DNA from: UBA2093 sp964513585
GTDB taxonomy: Bacteria > Actinomycetota > Acidimicrobiia > Acidimicrobiales > Ilumatobacteraceae
Assembly: GCA_964513585.1 (NCBI GenBank)
Contig: CAZENK010000001.1
Coordinates: 75,024-139,023 of the forward strand
DNA: 64,000 nucleotides
Direction: 5' to 3'
The notes beneath the pieces are model-generated. The model was not told the DNA's origin and did not search any database. It saw only the letters and a program-made list of their open reading frames with translations. The translations under genes and the position numbers were made by a program. Of the stretch, positions 16,111 to 25,071 are shown piece by piece (position 1 is the first letter of the stretch; the number at the start of each line of letters is the position of its first letter).

Positions 16111-17526
16111 ATGTCTCACAACCGCACTCACATCTTCAGCCGTCTCGCACTGGCCACCGCAGTGGCCGGCATGACACTCGTGGTACTGCCGGGAACAGCG
16201 CAGGCCTCGAATGCAACGGCAGTGGTCGCCGGCGCCGCATCGGCAAAGACGGCCCCCGGCCAGCCGAAGTTCGGCGAGAGCGGCCCCCATGTGGTCGCAG
16301 TGCAGCAGGCCATCATGCGCAACGGGTTCACCCTGCGCGGTGGCGCCACCGGAGTGTTCGACCGTCGCACGCGTACTGCTCTGCGCACGTTCCAGCGTGT
16401 CGTCGGCCTTCGCGTCACAGGCGTCGTCGATGCCGCCACTGCCCGTGTGCTGAAGGTTGACATGGCGCCGACCACGACCGCAGCCCCCACCACAACTGCG
16501 GCACCCACGACCACTGCGGCACCGACCACGACCGCAGCCCCGACCACGACGGTCGCTCCGGCGCCGGTTTTCCCCTTCACCGCGCAGAACCTCCCTGTCC
16601 GCGGCAACCGCGGTGACGCAGTGCTCGTCGTGCAGCGTGCCCTGCAGAATGCCGGTCAGGTTGTGCGTGGCGGAATCGACGGCATGTTCGGGTCGGGCAC
16701 CACCGCCACAATCCAGAACTTCCAGGCCGCTCGTGGTCTGCCCGTCACGGGCCTCCTTGACACCGCGACAGCCGTCGCACTCGGCCTGATTGCCGCTCCG
16801 GCACCTGCACCTGCTCCGGTGGCCACACCGGTCGCCGCGACAACCCCGAACAACGGCACCTTCCTCACCCGCCTGCCGGTGCGCGGCAACCGCGGAGAGT
16901 CCGTGATGGTGCTCCAGCGGGCACTTGTCGCCGCAGGCATCCAGCTGAAGGGCGGCGTCGACGGAGTGTTCGGTGGTGCGACCACCGTTGCGATCCAGAA
17001 CTTCCAGACCGCCAGGGGCATCCCGGTGACCGGCCGCCTGAACACCCGCACCGGTATCGCCCTCGGGATTGTTGCTCCCCCGCAGGTGCAGATCTCGGTC
17101 TTCCCCGTGCAGGGCCCCTGCTCGTTCGAGAACACCTGGCATGCACCCCGCCCCAACGGTCGCCTGCACAAGGGCGTCGACATCATCGCCAAGGAAGGCA
17201 ACCTGATCTATGCAGTTGCAGACGGCGTCATCACCAGGACCTACAGCACCGCAACCGACCGCCTCGCGGGCAACGGCGTGCGCCTGACGCAGGCCGACGG
17301 GACCTACTTCTTCTACGGCCACTTCCAGTCGATTGCCCCCGGAATCACCGTGGGCACCCGGGTGAAGGCCGGTCAGGTGATCGGGTTCAACGGCAAGACC
17401 GGCGCCACGAACACCCCGCACCTGCACTTCGAAGTGCACCCGTTCGGCGGTGAGGCGATCGATCCCACTTCGATCGTGGCCGCAGTCGATGCCTGCCATG
17501 TGACCACCCCGCTGCCGATCCCCTGA
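16111..17526 (+). CDS. Secreted peptidoglycan-binding M23 metallopeptidase
   Basis: A 471-residue exported cell-wall enzyme. A signal peptide (cleavage near TAQA-S, about 32) is followed by a PG_binding_1 domain (about 55-115), an Ala-Pro-Thr linker (119-150), a second (about 160-225) and a third (about 255-325) PG_binding_1 domain, then an M23 LytM-type domain (about 345-460) with HKGVD and HLHFEVHP zinc and catalytic motifs. All M23 ligands are present, so endopeptidase activity on peptidoglycan cross-bridges is expected. The preceding 200-base gap contains a seven-base inverted repeat at 16002-16027 but no riboswitch that could be recognised. An intrinsic terminator follows. Confidence 0.93.
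   Translation: MSHNRTHIFSRLALATAVAGMTLVVLPGTAQASNATAVVAGAASAKTAPGQPKFGESGPHVVAVQQAIMRNGFTLRGGATGVFDRRTRTALRTFQRVVGLRVTGVVDAATARVLKVDMAPTTTAAPTTTAAPTTTAAPTTTAAPTTTVAPAPVFPFTAQNLPVRGNRGDAVLVVQRALQNAGQVVRGGIDGMFGSGTTATIQNFQAARGLPVTGLLDTATAVALGLIAAPAPAPAPVATPVAATTPNNGTFLTRLPVRGNRGESVMVLQRALVAAGIQLKGGVDGVFGGATTVAIQNFQTARGIPVTGRLNTRTGIALGIVAPPQVQISVFPVQGPCSFENTWHAPRPNGRLHKGVDIIAKEGNLIYAVADGVITRTYSTATDRLAGNGVRLTQADGTYFFYGHFQSIAPGITVGTRVKAGQVIGFNGKTGATNTPHLHFEVHPFGGEAIDPTSIVAAVDACHVTTPLPIP
16465..16560 (+). repeat. Tandem APTTTA-coding linker repeat
   Basis: Imperfect 18-base units encode about five copies of Ala-Pro-Thr-Thr-Thr-Ala between the first and second peptidoglycan-binding domains. Such Pro/Thr linkers are flexible and often vary in copy number between strains. 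Confidence 0.85.
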
Positions 17527-17546
17527 TCGACGACGAGACAAGTTCT

Positions 17547-17582
17547 CTCCCGGTCTGCCCCCGATCCAGGGCAGGCCGGGAG
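17547..17582. terminator. Strong bidirectional terminator hairpin
   Basis: A 14-base stem with one G.U-type pair (arms 17547-17560 and 17569-17582) closes an eight-base loop. It lies exactly between the convergent stops of the M23 peptidase and methyltransferase genes and can serve both strands. It is the best terminator in the window. Confidence 0.7.
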
Positions 17583-17590
17583 TTCGTCGT

Positions 17591-18679
17591 TCAGGGGCGT
17601 ATCTCGTAGAAGGCGTTGATGTTGTGGTCGATGTCGAGCCTCGTGAACGTGGAGAAACCTGCGGCCCGTGCCATGTCCTCGGCCTTTGAAGCTGGCAGAC
17701 CGAGCGTGCCCAGACCCTCGCCATCCGGCGTCGACATGGCCGACGACATGCAACTGAGCACGCTGATTCCGTAGAGAAGCGACGCCATCGGGTTCTTGGT
17801 GACGTTCAGCTCGAGAGAATCGTGGGCCTTGATGTCCACGAGAAGCCAGGTTCCGTCGTCTGACAGCGACCTGCGGATCGTGCGCATCATCTCGGTCGGG
17901 TGCGTCATGTCGTGAATGCAGTCGAACGTGCAGATGAAGTCGAACGTGCCGTCGATCGGGTCGACCCGCGGGTCCGCGAAGGACACATTCGTGACTGACT
18001 CCTCGGCGAGTCTCTCGTGCGCGCGGGCGAGCGCGTGTCTCGATATGTCGTAACCGACAATCTCGGAATTCGGGAAGGTCTTCCCGAGCAGCAGAGCGAG
18101 CCCGCCAGAGCCGCAACCGATGTCAGCGACACGTATGCCATGTTCGAGCCGCTCGCGCATGCCCGCCAGCGCAGGGATGACGCGTGGAATGAGGAAGTTC
18201 TGGTTCCACGGCTCGAAGCTTCGCTCGATTCCCACCGCCCCCTCGGGGCCATGGGAGTCATAGTCGCGACCGATGCCCGTCCTGAAGGATTCGGGCATGT
18301 GCTGCAACGCACCCATCGTCTGGGGCAGGCGATGGAACATCCCCATGCCGTAGGCCGGATGGTCCGGCGTGGCGAGCACGGCAACGGCCTCCGGTGTGAG
18401 ATGAAAGACGGGCCTCTCGGCGGACAGATCGCGGCAGGCCACGATGTTCGCCGCCACCTGGTTGTGCAGCCACTCCCTCACCCAACGTTCGTGCAGGCCG
18501 GTCCGACCGGCGAGCGATTCCGAGGTGTCGCCCTGCTCGGAGGATGCAAGAGCGCTGTAGAGCCCGAGATGGTCACCGAGATGGATCATCCCCGCGGTCA
18601 CCGCGCCCTCGAGTTTCGAGAAGACGATGAAGGAGAACATCCGCAGTGCATCGGGGTTCAGGGGCCGTTCGTTGCTCAT
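17591..18679 (-). CDS. Class I SAM-dependent methyltransferase with N-terminal winged helix
   Basis: A 362-residue protein. An N-terminal winged-helix-like dimerisation region (about 1-95, with LAGRTGLHERWVREWL) precedes a Rossmann methyltransferase domain whose SAM-binding motif is VADIGCGSGG near 185. A later FICTFDCIHDM motif and TWLLVDIKA strand complete it. This arrangement resembles the Rv2258c-like group of actinobacterial small-molecule methyltransferases. The substrate is unknown. It starts with ATG, six bases after TAGTGT. Confidence 0.88.
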   Translation of the reverse strand: MSNERPLNPDALRMFSFIVFSKLEGAVTAGMIHLGDHLGLYSALASSEQGDTSESLAGRTGLHERWVREWLHNQVAANIVACRDLSAERPVFHLTPEAVAVLATPDHPAYGMGMFHRLPQTMGALQHMPESFRTGIGRDYDSHGPEGAVGIERSFEPWNQNFLIPRVIPALAGMRERLEHGIRVADIGCGSGGLALLLGKTFPNSEIVGYDISRHALARAHERLAEESVTNVSFADPRVDPIDGTFDFICTFDCIHDMTHPTEMMRTIRRSLSDDGTWLLVDIKAHDSLELNVTKNPMASLLYGISVLSCMSSAMSTPDGEGLGTLGLPASKAEDMARAAGFSTFTRLDIDHNINAFYEIRP

Positions 18680-18685
18680 GCCTCC

Positions 18686-18691
18686 ACACTA
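18686..18691 (-). promoter_or_regulatory. -10 element (TAGTGT), leaderless
   Basis: TAGTGT ends six bases before the methyltransferase ATG. A GGAGG in those six bases is too close to the ATG to act as a Shine-Dalgarno. Confidence 0.45.
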
Positions 18692-18725
18692 GGAGCGAGG
18701 GTTCGTCGACCGCGTGGCAGACGGA

Positions 18726-19412
18726 TCAGTAGGTGCGCATCTCGGAATCGAGATGATCGTTGCCCGAGAGAAGACTGAGACCGAACGTGACGCCGTCGCC
18801 CAGCTTCATGGCGGTCACCACGTTCACCGTGGCGTGTCCGATCACGAAACGCTCCCATTCCCAGGGAGTCGGCTGCAGACCGAGCATGTGGCAGATGGCG
18901 ACACTCCCCGTGCCCGCGTGGCACACGAGCGCAATCCGTTTCCCGTGCACGTACGAACCGTCCTCGTGCCACACGGGCAGGCGATTGTCGCTGCGACGCA
19001 GGCCGTTGCGCGCGAGAAAATCAGATGTACCGGCATTGATCCTGTCGACGAACTCGACGACGCTCTCGCCGCCCTCGAGTCCCGTCCATCGATCGTGCGA
19101 TCTCTTTGCCTTCTCTGCCTTCCACGCCTCACGGGCCTTTTCTTCGGGGGTTCCGTGCCACATGGGGTCGCGGATCTCCTCCAGCCAATCGGCGATGACC
19201 ATCTCGCGCCCGAGTGCCGTGAGAACGGGTTCGGCGGTCTGTCGCGCGCGCACGAGGGGCGACACATGGACCTCGTCGAAATGCTCGTCGCGCAGCGCTT
19301 CAGCAAGGGCGTTGGACTGTCGAAAGCCCAGGTCCGTGAGGGGCGGGTTCACGACGTTCAGTCCGTCCTTCACCCACTCGGGCTGTGCATGTCTGATGAT
19401 CACGATCTCCAT
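18726..19412 (-). CDS. Histidine phosphatase family protein
   Basis: A 228-residue phosphoglycerate-mutase-like protein. IIRHAQPEW holds the catalytic histidine (His8), VSPLVRARQTAEPV the conserved arginine, and ALVCHAGTGSV the second histidine. Its central insertion (about 85-160, with RDPMWHGTPEEKAREAW) is longer than in the 6.2 kb paralogue. It follows the lipoprotein gene by three bases with GGAG upstream of the ATG, so the two are probably one transcription unit. The substrate is unknown. Confidence 0.88.
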   Translation of the reverse strand: MEIVIIRHAQPEWVKDGLNVVNPPLTDLGFRQSNALAEALRDEHFDEVHVSPLVRARQTAEPVLTALGREMVIADWLEEIRDPMWHGTPEEKAREAWKAEKAKRSHDRWTGLEGGESVVEFVDRINAGTSDFLARNGLRRSDNRLPVWHEDGSYVHGKRIALVCHAGTGSVAICHMLGLQPTPWEWERFVIGHATVNVVTAMKLGDGVTFGLSLLSGNDHLDSEMRTY

Positions 19413-19415
19413 GGC

Positions 19416-20150
19416 TCACTCCACCGGGACCTTGAAGTCGATCCCGCACGAATCGAATGCTCGCTGGAACTGCCTCTGGTACTGGCCGAGACCGGCATCG
19501 GCGCCGGTCATGTCGACGATGTCCTGGAGCTCCGAACCGAGACACGCCAGATCACTCTCGGTGATGGTCAGGCCGAACATCGTTGCAACTGTACGGCCAA
19601 GCTCGCGGTTCTCTGACTCCTGGTTCGGCGGCGTCGCCGGAGGATCGGTCTGGGTCGGTGACGGAATCGTCGGCATCGGCAGCGTGTACACGGGTGAGAG
19701 GACCGGCGCAAGGGTGCTCGGGAGTCCGCACTGCGCGATGATCAACGCATCCACTTCGTTTGCAACGGCAAGTGTCTCGGGCGAGCCGAGTCTTGTTGCC
19801 GCCTCGACGGCAGTCCTGCTCGTGAGCGCCACCGAGACATCCCAGTTCGACGCGTCCATCTCGACGATGAACCGCTCGACCATCGACAGCACCCGCCGTG
19901 CAGGCTCGCTGTCGGGGTTCGACTCGAGGACGAGGGCAGTGACCTCCAGGGCGTCGAGGGAGTCGAGACGGAGCTGCTCGTATTGGTCCTCGGAGAAGTT
20001 GTCGAGCCCCTGTGCGAACCGCATGGTGTAACTGGGGACAGAGAGGGCCTTGTCGCAGAGAGTCTCATTGCCGGCGCCGCAGGCAGACACCCCGACGAGC
20101 ACAGTGGCCACCACAACAACCTGACGTATCCGACGCACCACGTTTCCCAT
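19416..20150 (-). CDS. Putative lipoprotein of unknown function
   Basis: A 244-residue protein with a basic N-terminus, a hydrophobic stretch and a lipobox (VGVSAC, cysteine at 24), so it should be exported and lipid-anchored. The mature part is largely helical, with a Pro/Thr-rich spacer (PTIPSPTQTDPPATPP) near 160-180 dividing two halves, and two or more later cysteines. A longer open frame exists, but this ATG directly precedes a normal signal sequence. No family is recognised. It is cotranscribed with the downstream phosphatase. Confidence 0.8.
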   Translation of the reverse strand: MGNVVRRIRQVVVVATVLVGVSACGAGNETLCDKALSVPSYTMRFAQGLDNFSEDQYEQLRLDSLDALEVTALVLESNPDSEPARRVLSMVERFIVEMDASNWDVSVALTSRTAVEAATRLGSPETLAVANEVDALIIAQCGLPSTLAPVLSPVYTLPMPTIPSPTQTDPPATPPNQESENRELGRTVATMFGLTITESDLACLGSELQDIVDMTGADAGLGQYQRQFQRAFDSCGIDFKVPVE

Positions 20151-20192
20151 TCTGTCAGGAGGGGTGTGCGGCGTGCATGGCATAGTTGACCC

Positions 20193-20696
20193 ATGGATTC
20201 TGTCGATCTGGGCCTGTTCGCTCTCAGAGTTGGATTCGGCGCCTCGATGTTCGCCCATGGCTGGAACAAGTTGAGATCACCGAGTGGGCTCGACGGAACG
20301 GCGGCATGGTTTGCGTCCATCGGCTTCAAGTGGGCCCGGCCGCAGGCCCGGATTGCATCGCTCTCGGAGATGTCGGCGGGCGTGTTGCTTGCATTCGGAC
20401 TCTTCCACCCGCTGGCATGTGCGATCTTCGTCGCATTGATGGTGGTGGCGATCGTGACCGTGCACTGGCGCGTCGGCTACTTCATCTTCCTGCCGAACGG
20501 CGGGTGGGAGTACTGCGCCTCGATCATCGTTGTTGCCTCCGCGCTGTCCCTGACCGGGCCCGGCAGCATCTCGCTCGACTCTGCATGGTCATTGCCTGCC
20601 GGCCCTCCCCTGCTCGCGCTCCCGGCCGGCGTTCTGCTGGCTTTGTGTCATCTGTCCCTGTCGTACCGACCCGCGGGTCGCCACGGCGTCTCATAG
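20193..20696 (+). CDS. DoxX family membrane protein
   Basis: A 167-residue integral membrane protein with four predicted helices. The first contains ALRVGFGASMFAHGWNKL, typical of DoxX, and WRVGYFIFLPNGGWEY lies near the third. Some DoxX proteins take part in redox or thiol homeostasis at the membrane, but no such role is evident here. The start lies 43 bases from the divergent lipoprotein gene. A CATAGT hexamer six bases before the ATG may be its -10. Confidence 0.88.
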   Translation: MDSVDLGLFALRVGFGASMFAHGWNKLRSPSGLDGTAAWFASIGFKWARPQARIASLSEMSAGVLLAFGLFHPLACAIFVALMVVAIVTVHWRVGYFIFLPNGGWEYCASIIVVASALSLTGPGSISLDSAWSLPAGPPLLALPAGVLLALCHLSLSYRPAGRHGVS

Positions 20697-20699
20697 CCT
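20694..20699 (+). promoter_or_regulatory. -10 element (TAGCCT), leaderless
   Basis: TAGCCT ends six bases before the ATG at 20706 and overlaps the end of the DoxX gene. Confidence 0.45.
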
Positions 20700-20705
20700 C
20701 GAACC

Positions 20706-21221
20706 ATGCAGAAGTTCACCCGGATCCTCCTTACGATCGTGTGCTCGGCGATTTTTGCGATGTGGGTCTATGCCTTCGGGTTCTCGTCGCGAGAGAGCAT
20801 CAACAGGATCGGTGATGACGCATGGAAGGCCCGGGCAGAGGCACACTGCAAGACGGCGCAGCAGGAACGTCTGGCTCTCGAGGACCTGACTGAGATGGAC
20901 CCGGAGGACCGCCAGGCTCTCAGGAAGAAGGCCGACCTGGTGGCCAAGGCCACAGACTCGATGGAAGCCGCAATCGACCGGATCGCTGCAGATGTTCCTT
21001 CGGACGAAAAGGGACGCGCGATCGTTCCCCAATGGATAGCCGAGTACCGGATCTACATCCAGAACCGACGCGAGTTCGTCGATCAACTCCGCGTGGCCGA
21101 CAGACGCCCCTACTTCTCCGAGAAAGACGTCGAGGGCGTGCCGATCACGGAGCGTCTGCGGAAGTTCGCGCGCGAGAACGACATGCGGTCCTGCCAGCCG
21201 CCGTTTGACCTGTCTGTGTGA
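20706..21221 (+). CDS. Single-pass membrane protein of unknown function
   Basis: A 171-residue protein with one N-terminal hydrophobic helix (about 7-26) and a long polar, mainly helical remainder that is probably extracytoplasmic. Two cysteines (HCKTA near 48 and RSCQPP near 164) could form a disulfide joining the ends of the domain. No family is recognised. It follows DoxX by nine bases but seems to have its own leaderless promoter. It is convergent with the acyltransferase gene. Confidence 0.75.
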   Translation: MQKFTRILLTIVCSAIFAMWVYAFGFSSRESINRIGDDAWKARAEAHCKTAQQERLALEDLTEMDPEDRQALRKKADLVAKATDSMEAAIDRIAADVPSDEKGRAIVPQWIAEYRIYIQNRREFVDQLRVADRRPYFSEKDVEGVPITERLRKFARENDMRSCQPPFDLSV

Positions 21222-21230
21222 ACGACCGGC

Positions 21231-21866
21231 TCAGTCAGACCTGACGTCAACCCAACCCTGGTCGTCTGTGTACCTGCGGATCACCCGTGCCGGGGAACCG
21301 ACGGCAACACTGCGGCTCGGTATGTCGCGCGTGACGACCGAGTTCGCACCGATGACAACGTGCTCCCCTATGGTCACGCCCGGCAGCACGATCGTGCCGT
21401 GCCCGAGCCATGAACCAGTCCCGATCGACACCGCACGTTCGGGCTGGGACTGACGCGAGATCGGCAGCGAAAGGTCCTCGTAGCCGTGGTTCTGGTCGGT
21501 GATGTAGACGTGGTGGCCGGTCCACACGTCATCACCGATTGTGACCGAGAAGTGTCCGACTATTCCACTGCCCTTCCCGATGAGGCACCGGTCGCCGATC
21601 GACACCACGGGGTTCGTGATGCACTCCTGCCCTGCAACCATGCCCGCGGAGAGTGCCACGCCAGGCCCGATCAAAGTGTCGCTGCCGATCCTGATGTACC
21701 GCTCGTTGAAAATGGTGGTGGGTCGCCACATGATGAGGCTGCGCTCACCGAACCCGCCGAATGCCCTCGCTCTCGGGCTTGCCGTGGAAATCGACGCGTG
21801 AAGAGTCACCCACTCACTGAAGCGGACGTATAGGGAACCAACGATTCGACCGAGCACGAGGTTCAC
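21231..21866 (-). CDS. Hexapeptide-repeat (left-handed beta-helix) acyltransferase
   Basis: A 211-residue O-acetyltransferase-like protein. Repeats of the [LIV]-G-x4 type begin near 55 (IGSDTLIGPGVALSAG) and run through GTGSWLGHGTIVLPG and VVIGANSVVTRDIPS. A loop with TDQNHGY holds the catalytic histidine typical of xenobiotic/sugar acetyltransferases. The acceptor is unknown and is perhaps a cell-surface sugar. The start is GTG at 21866, 40 bases from the divergent esterase gene. Confidence 0.88.
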   Translation of the reverse strand: MNLVLGRIVGSLYVRFSEWVTLHASISTASPRARAFGGFGERSLIMWRPTTIFNERYIRIGSDTLIGPGVALSAGMVAGQECITNPVVSIGDRCLIGKGSGIVGHFSVTIGDDVWTGHHVYITDQNHGYEDLSLPISRQSQPERAVSIGTGSWLGHGTIVLPGVTIGEHVVIGANSVVTRDIPSRSVAVGSPARVIRRYTDDQGWVDVRSD

Positions 21867-21893
21867 GCTAGTGAGACCGCGCCGGCCCGCAGG

Positions 21894-21899
21894 TACGGT
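21894..21899 (+). promoter_or_regulatory. -10 element (TACGGT), near-leaderless
   Basis: TACGGT ends eight bases before the ATG at 21908. It includes the first base of an alternative TTG at 21899, which makes that codon an unlikely start. Confidence 0.45.
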
Positions 21900-21907
21900 T
21901 GGCGCTC

Positions 21908-23338
21908 ATGAACGGAACTTTCGTGGAAACGGAACTGGCCGGGGGCGTCCTCCGGGGACTTGTGGGCGCGGACGGTGTTCGCGAGTACCGCGGTATCCGT
22001 TATGCCGAAGCAACACGTGGACAGCTGCCAGTGGATCTTGACCCTTCGGGTCTCATCGACGCAACCGGGTTCGGCCCCATCTGCCCGCAGGTGCCCGGAT
22101 TCCTCGAACAGACACTCGGTCTTGATGCGTCGTCAATGTCCGAGGACTGTCTCTTCCTGAACGTGTACTGCCCGGCGGGGACCGATGCGTCGTCGAAGCT
22201 CCCGGTTCTGTTCTGGATCCACGGCGGTGCGTACACAAACGGTGCCGGGTCTTTGGCCTGGTACGACGGGGCGCGGCTCGCCCGACGCGGGTGCATCGTG
22301 GTCACCATCAACTACCGACTCGGCATCCTCGGGTTCCAGTCCGACAACAACCTCGGGGTGCACGACATGGTGTCCGCCCTGCGGTGGGTGAGCAGCCACG
22401 TCGCGGCCCTCGGTGGTGATCCCGGCAACGTCACCATCTTCGGCGAGTCGGCCGGCGGTTCGGCCGTGACAACGCTCATGGCCACCCCACACGCCGGCTC
22501 CCTGTTCCACAAGGCCTGGGCCATGAGTCCGTCGATTGGGCAACTGCGCACGAGTGAACGTGCCGAGGCGGTACTGGTCGAATTGCTCACGGAGTCCGGG
22601 TGCGCGACTGTCGAAGAGATGAACGCGCTTCCCGTCGACCGTCTGCTCGAGATCCAGGCAGCAGTGCTCGCCCGACCGGCGCGAGAGTACGACTGGTTCG
22701 CACCCACTGCCGACGGCGACCTGGTCAACGCAGACCTGCTCGATGCCGCAGCGTCAAGTGCCGTCCCGTTCGTCATCGGCACCAACCGTGACGAGAACAA
22801 GTTGTGGGCCGCCTTTCACCCGGATGCCGCCAGCGCAACCACCGAACAATGGCAGCGACACCTCGAGCGCACGTTCGGTGGTCGCGCCCCCGAGGCCCAG
22901 CGTGTCTACGAGGAACTCCGCGCCGGAGAATCGCCGCACTTCCTCATGTCGGCAGTCAACACTGACACGGCATTCCGCGCCCGAGCGTGGTCAATTGTTG
23001 ATGACCGATGCGCCCGCGGCATGCCGACATGGATGTACTGGTTCACGTGGCCCACACCTGCATTCGGGGGCATTCTCGGTTCCTGTCACGCCCTCGACAT
23101 TCCGTTCGGATTCGACAATCTCGATGCCCCGGGAGGAGAACTCTTCACGGGCGACGATCCCCTCCGTCACGACATCGCCCGACGGTTCGCGGACGAGATC
23201 GTCGACTTTGCCCGCCATGGTCACCCTTCCTGGGCCCAGTACGACACGGTGAACCGCCACACCCTTCGCATCGACACGGAGATCGAGCTCCTGTCCGATC
23301 CGGAGTCCGACATACGTGGTCTCTTTACCTCGGGGTAA
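21908..23338 (+). CDS. Type-B carboxylesterase/lipase family protein
   Basis: A 476-residue esterase. The oxyanion motif HGGAYTNG, nucleophile elbow GESAGGSA and late GSCHALDIPFGF (catalytic histidine) are present, and SEDCLFLNVY is the family signature. It lacks a signal peptide, so it acts in the cytoplasm. The substrate is unknown. Bacterial relatives hydrolyse carboxylic esters or carbamates. The ATG at 21908 is chosen over an in-frame TTG three codons upstream because of the -10 position. Confidence 0.92.
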   Translation: MNGTFVETELAGGVLRGLVGADGVREYRGIRYAEATRGQLPVDLDPSGLIDATGFGPICPQVPGFLEQTLGLDASSMSEDCLFLNVYCPAGTDASSKLPVLFWIHGGAYTNGAGSLAWYDGARLARRGCIVVTINYRLGILGFQSDNNLGVHDMVSALRWVSSHVAALGGDPGNVTIFGESAGGSAVTTLMATPHAGSLFHKAWAMSPSIGQLRTSERAEAVLVELLTESGCATVEEMNALPVDRLLEIQAAVLARPAREYDWFAPTADGDLVNADLLDAAASSAVPFVIGTNRDENKLWAAFHPDAASATTEQWQRHLERTFGGRAPEAQRVYEELRAGESPHFLMSAVNTDTAFRARAWSIVDDRCARGMPTWMYWFTWPTPAFGGILGSCHALDIPFGFDNLDAPGGELFTGDDPLRHDIARRFADEIVDFARHGHPSWAQYDTVNRHTLRIDTEIELLSDPESDIRGLFTSG

Positions 23339-23352
23339 CCGCCCGCCGGGGG

Positions 23353-23367
23353 GTGTCGGCCCGACAC
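23353..23367 (+). terminator. Small hairpin after the carboxylesterase gene
   Basis: GTGTCG and CGACAC form a six-base stem with a three-base loop, 15 bases after the stop codon and before panB. There is no T-run. Confidence 0.25.
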
Positions 23368-23401
23368 AGCCCGTAGCCTCAGAGCCGAGATTGGAGACCG
23401 A

Positions 23402-24223
23402 ATGACGACCACTCCCCGCAAGAAGTTCACCGTTCCCATGCTTGCCGAGCATCACGCTCGTGGTCAGCGCATGTCGATGGTCACCGCGTACGACGCCACC
23501 TTCGCATCGATCATCGACCAGGCAGGGGTCGACATGATCCTCGTGGGCGACTCTGTTGCCACCGTGATGCAGGGCGCCCGCACGACACTCGGGGTCTCGA
23601 TGGAGCACATGGAGTACCACGTGCGCATGGTGGCAGCGGCACAACCGAAGGCCATGATCGTCGGCGACATGCCATTCGGTTCGTACCAGGGTTCCGTGAC
23701 GGACGCCGTGAACAACGCGATTCGCCTCGTGAAGGCCGGAGCCGAGATCGTGAAGCTGGAGGGCGGCGTGCATGTCGCGGACCGCATCGAGGCCATCGTG
23801 AATGCCGACATCCCGGTGATGGGCCACATCGGGCTGACACCGCAGAGCTATCACCGCATGGGAGGCAACAAGGTCCAGGGACGTGTCTCGGGGGAAGACG
23901 CCGGTTCACGGGAACGCCTCATCGATGATGCGCATGCCGTGGACAGTGCGGGTGCGAGCGCGATGGTCATCGAGGGTGTGCCGAGCCAACTCGCGGCGGA
24001 GATCACCACCAAGGTGTCGTGTCCGACGATCGGAATCGGGGCAGGACCGGGCTGCTCCGGGCAGGTGTTGGTCATGCATGACCTCCTGGGGCTCTCCGAA
24101 CGCTCGTTCACCTTCACCAAGAAGTACGCGGACCTGCGTGCGAACACCCTCGATGCCGTGGCTCGCTATGTCGCAGAGGTGCAGAACGGCACGTGGCCGG
24201 ACCGGGAACACAGCTTCGATTGA
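23402..24223 (+). CDS. panB: 3-methyl-2-oxobutanoate hydroxymethyltransferase
   Basis: A 273-residue TIM-barrel enzyme that adds a hydroxymethyl group from methylene-THF to alpha-ketoisovalerate, the first step to pantoate. MVTAYDATFA, LVGDSVATVMQG, GDMPFGSY, KLEGG and MGHIGLTPQ are all family motifs. The stop overlaps the panC start as TGATG. GGAG lies upstream of the ATG, and a TAGCCT about 20 bases further up may be the -10, so this message probably has a short leader. Confidence 0.97.
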   Translation: MTTTPRKKFTVPMLAEHHARGQRMSMVTAYDATFASIIDQAGVDMILVGDSVATVMQGARTTLGVSMEHMEYHVRMVAAAQPKAMIVGDMPFGSYQGSVTDAVNNAIRLVKAGAEIVKLEGGVHVADRIEAIVNADIPVMGHIGLTPQSYHRMGGNKVQGRVSGEDAGSRERLIDDAHAVDSAGASAMVIEGVPSQLAAEITTKVSCPTIGIGAGPGCSGQVLVMHDLLGLSERSFTFTKKYADLRANTLDAVARYVAEVQNGTWPDREHSFD

Positions 24224-25071
24224 TGAGGATCATCACCACACCTGCCGAGATGCAGGAATGGAGCCGTGCAGAGCGGACACAGGACAGGACCATCGGGTTC
24301 GTGCCGACGATGGGCGCACTTCACCCCGGGCACACGACCCTGATAGAGGCATCCGTGCACGACAACGATGTCACTGTTCTGTCGATCTTCGTGAACCCGA
24401 TGCAGTTCAATGTCGCCTCGGACTTTGACGCCTACCCACGGACGACAGAACACGATCTGGAACTCGCACGCGCACACGGCGTCAATGCCGTGTTCGTTCC
24501 CTCACCCGAGACCATGTACCCCGCCGGGGCGAGTGTGGTCGTCGAACCCGGGTCAGCGGCAGAGGGCATGGAGGGCACGCACAGACCCGGGCATTTCCGT
24601 GGTGTCACGACAGTCGTGGCAAAACTGCTGAATGCGGTCACGCCCGATGTCGCGTACTTCGGCACGAAGGACTACCAACAACTCGCCGTGGTCCGCCAGA
24701 TGGTTCGCGACCTGGACTTTCCCGTGCGGATTGCGGGTGTCGAGACAGTGCGCGAACCTGACGGTCTGGCAATGTCGAGCCGCAACGTGAGACTCGACCC
24801 CGAGCAGAGAGCAGTTGCCCCCGAGATCCACCGGGCGTTGGCAGCTGCTGTTCTCAGGCACTCCGCAGGTGTCACCGATTCATCGACCCTGGCCGACGAG
24901 GTGACGGAACGGCTCTCGAGTATGCCCGGAATGACCGTTGAGTACGTCTCGGTGGTCGACCCTTCCGCTCTGACTCCCGTTGCCGACACCGGGAACGGCG
25001 CGGTGATGTGCGTGGCTGTCTGGCTCGGCGATGTCCGCCTCATCGACAACGTTCAGTTCGCCCGCCGCTAA
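24223..25071 (+). CDS. panC: Pantothenate synthetase
   Basis: A 282-residue ATP-dependent ligase joining pantoate and beta-alanine. FVPTMGALHPGH is the nucleotide-binding HxGH-type motif, FVNPMQF and YFGTKDYQQL follow, and PDGLAMSSRN is the KMSKS-like region. The start ATG shares an A with the panB stop (TGATG), so translation is coupled. An upstream in-frame start inside panB is ignored. Together with panB it covers both committed pantothenate steps. panD is not in the window. Confidence 0.97.
   Translation: MRIITTPAEMQEWSRAERTQDRTIGFVPTMGALHPGHTTLIEASVHDNDVTVLSIFVNPMQFNVASDFDAYPRTTEHDLELARAHGVNAVFVPSPETMYPAGASVVVEPGSAAEGMEGTHRPGHFRGVTTVVAKLLNAVTPDVAYFGTKDYQQLAVVRQMVRDLDFPVRIAGVETVREPDGLAMSSRNVRLDPEQRAVAPEIHRALAAAVLRHSAGVTDSSTLADEVTERLSSMPGMTVEYVSVVDPSALTPVADTGNGAVMCVAVWLGDVRLIDNVQFARR

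Noticed and set aside
16084..17724. 546-codon minus-strand frame opposite the M23 peptidase
   Set aside because: Low-complexity Arg/Gly/Cys-rich product, antisense to a gene with signal peptide, three peptidoglycan-binding domains and a full M23 domain.
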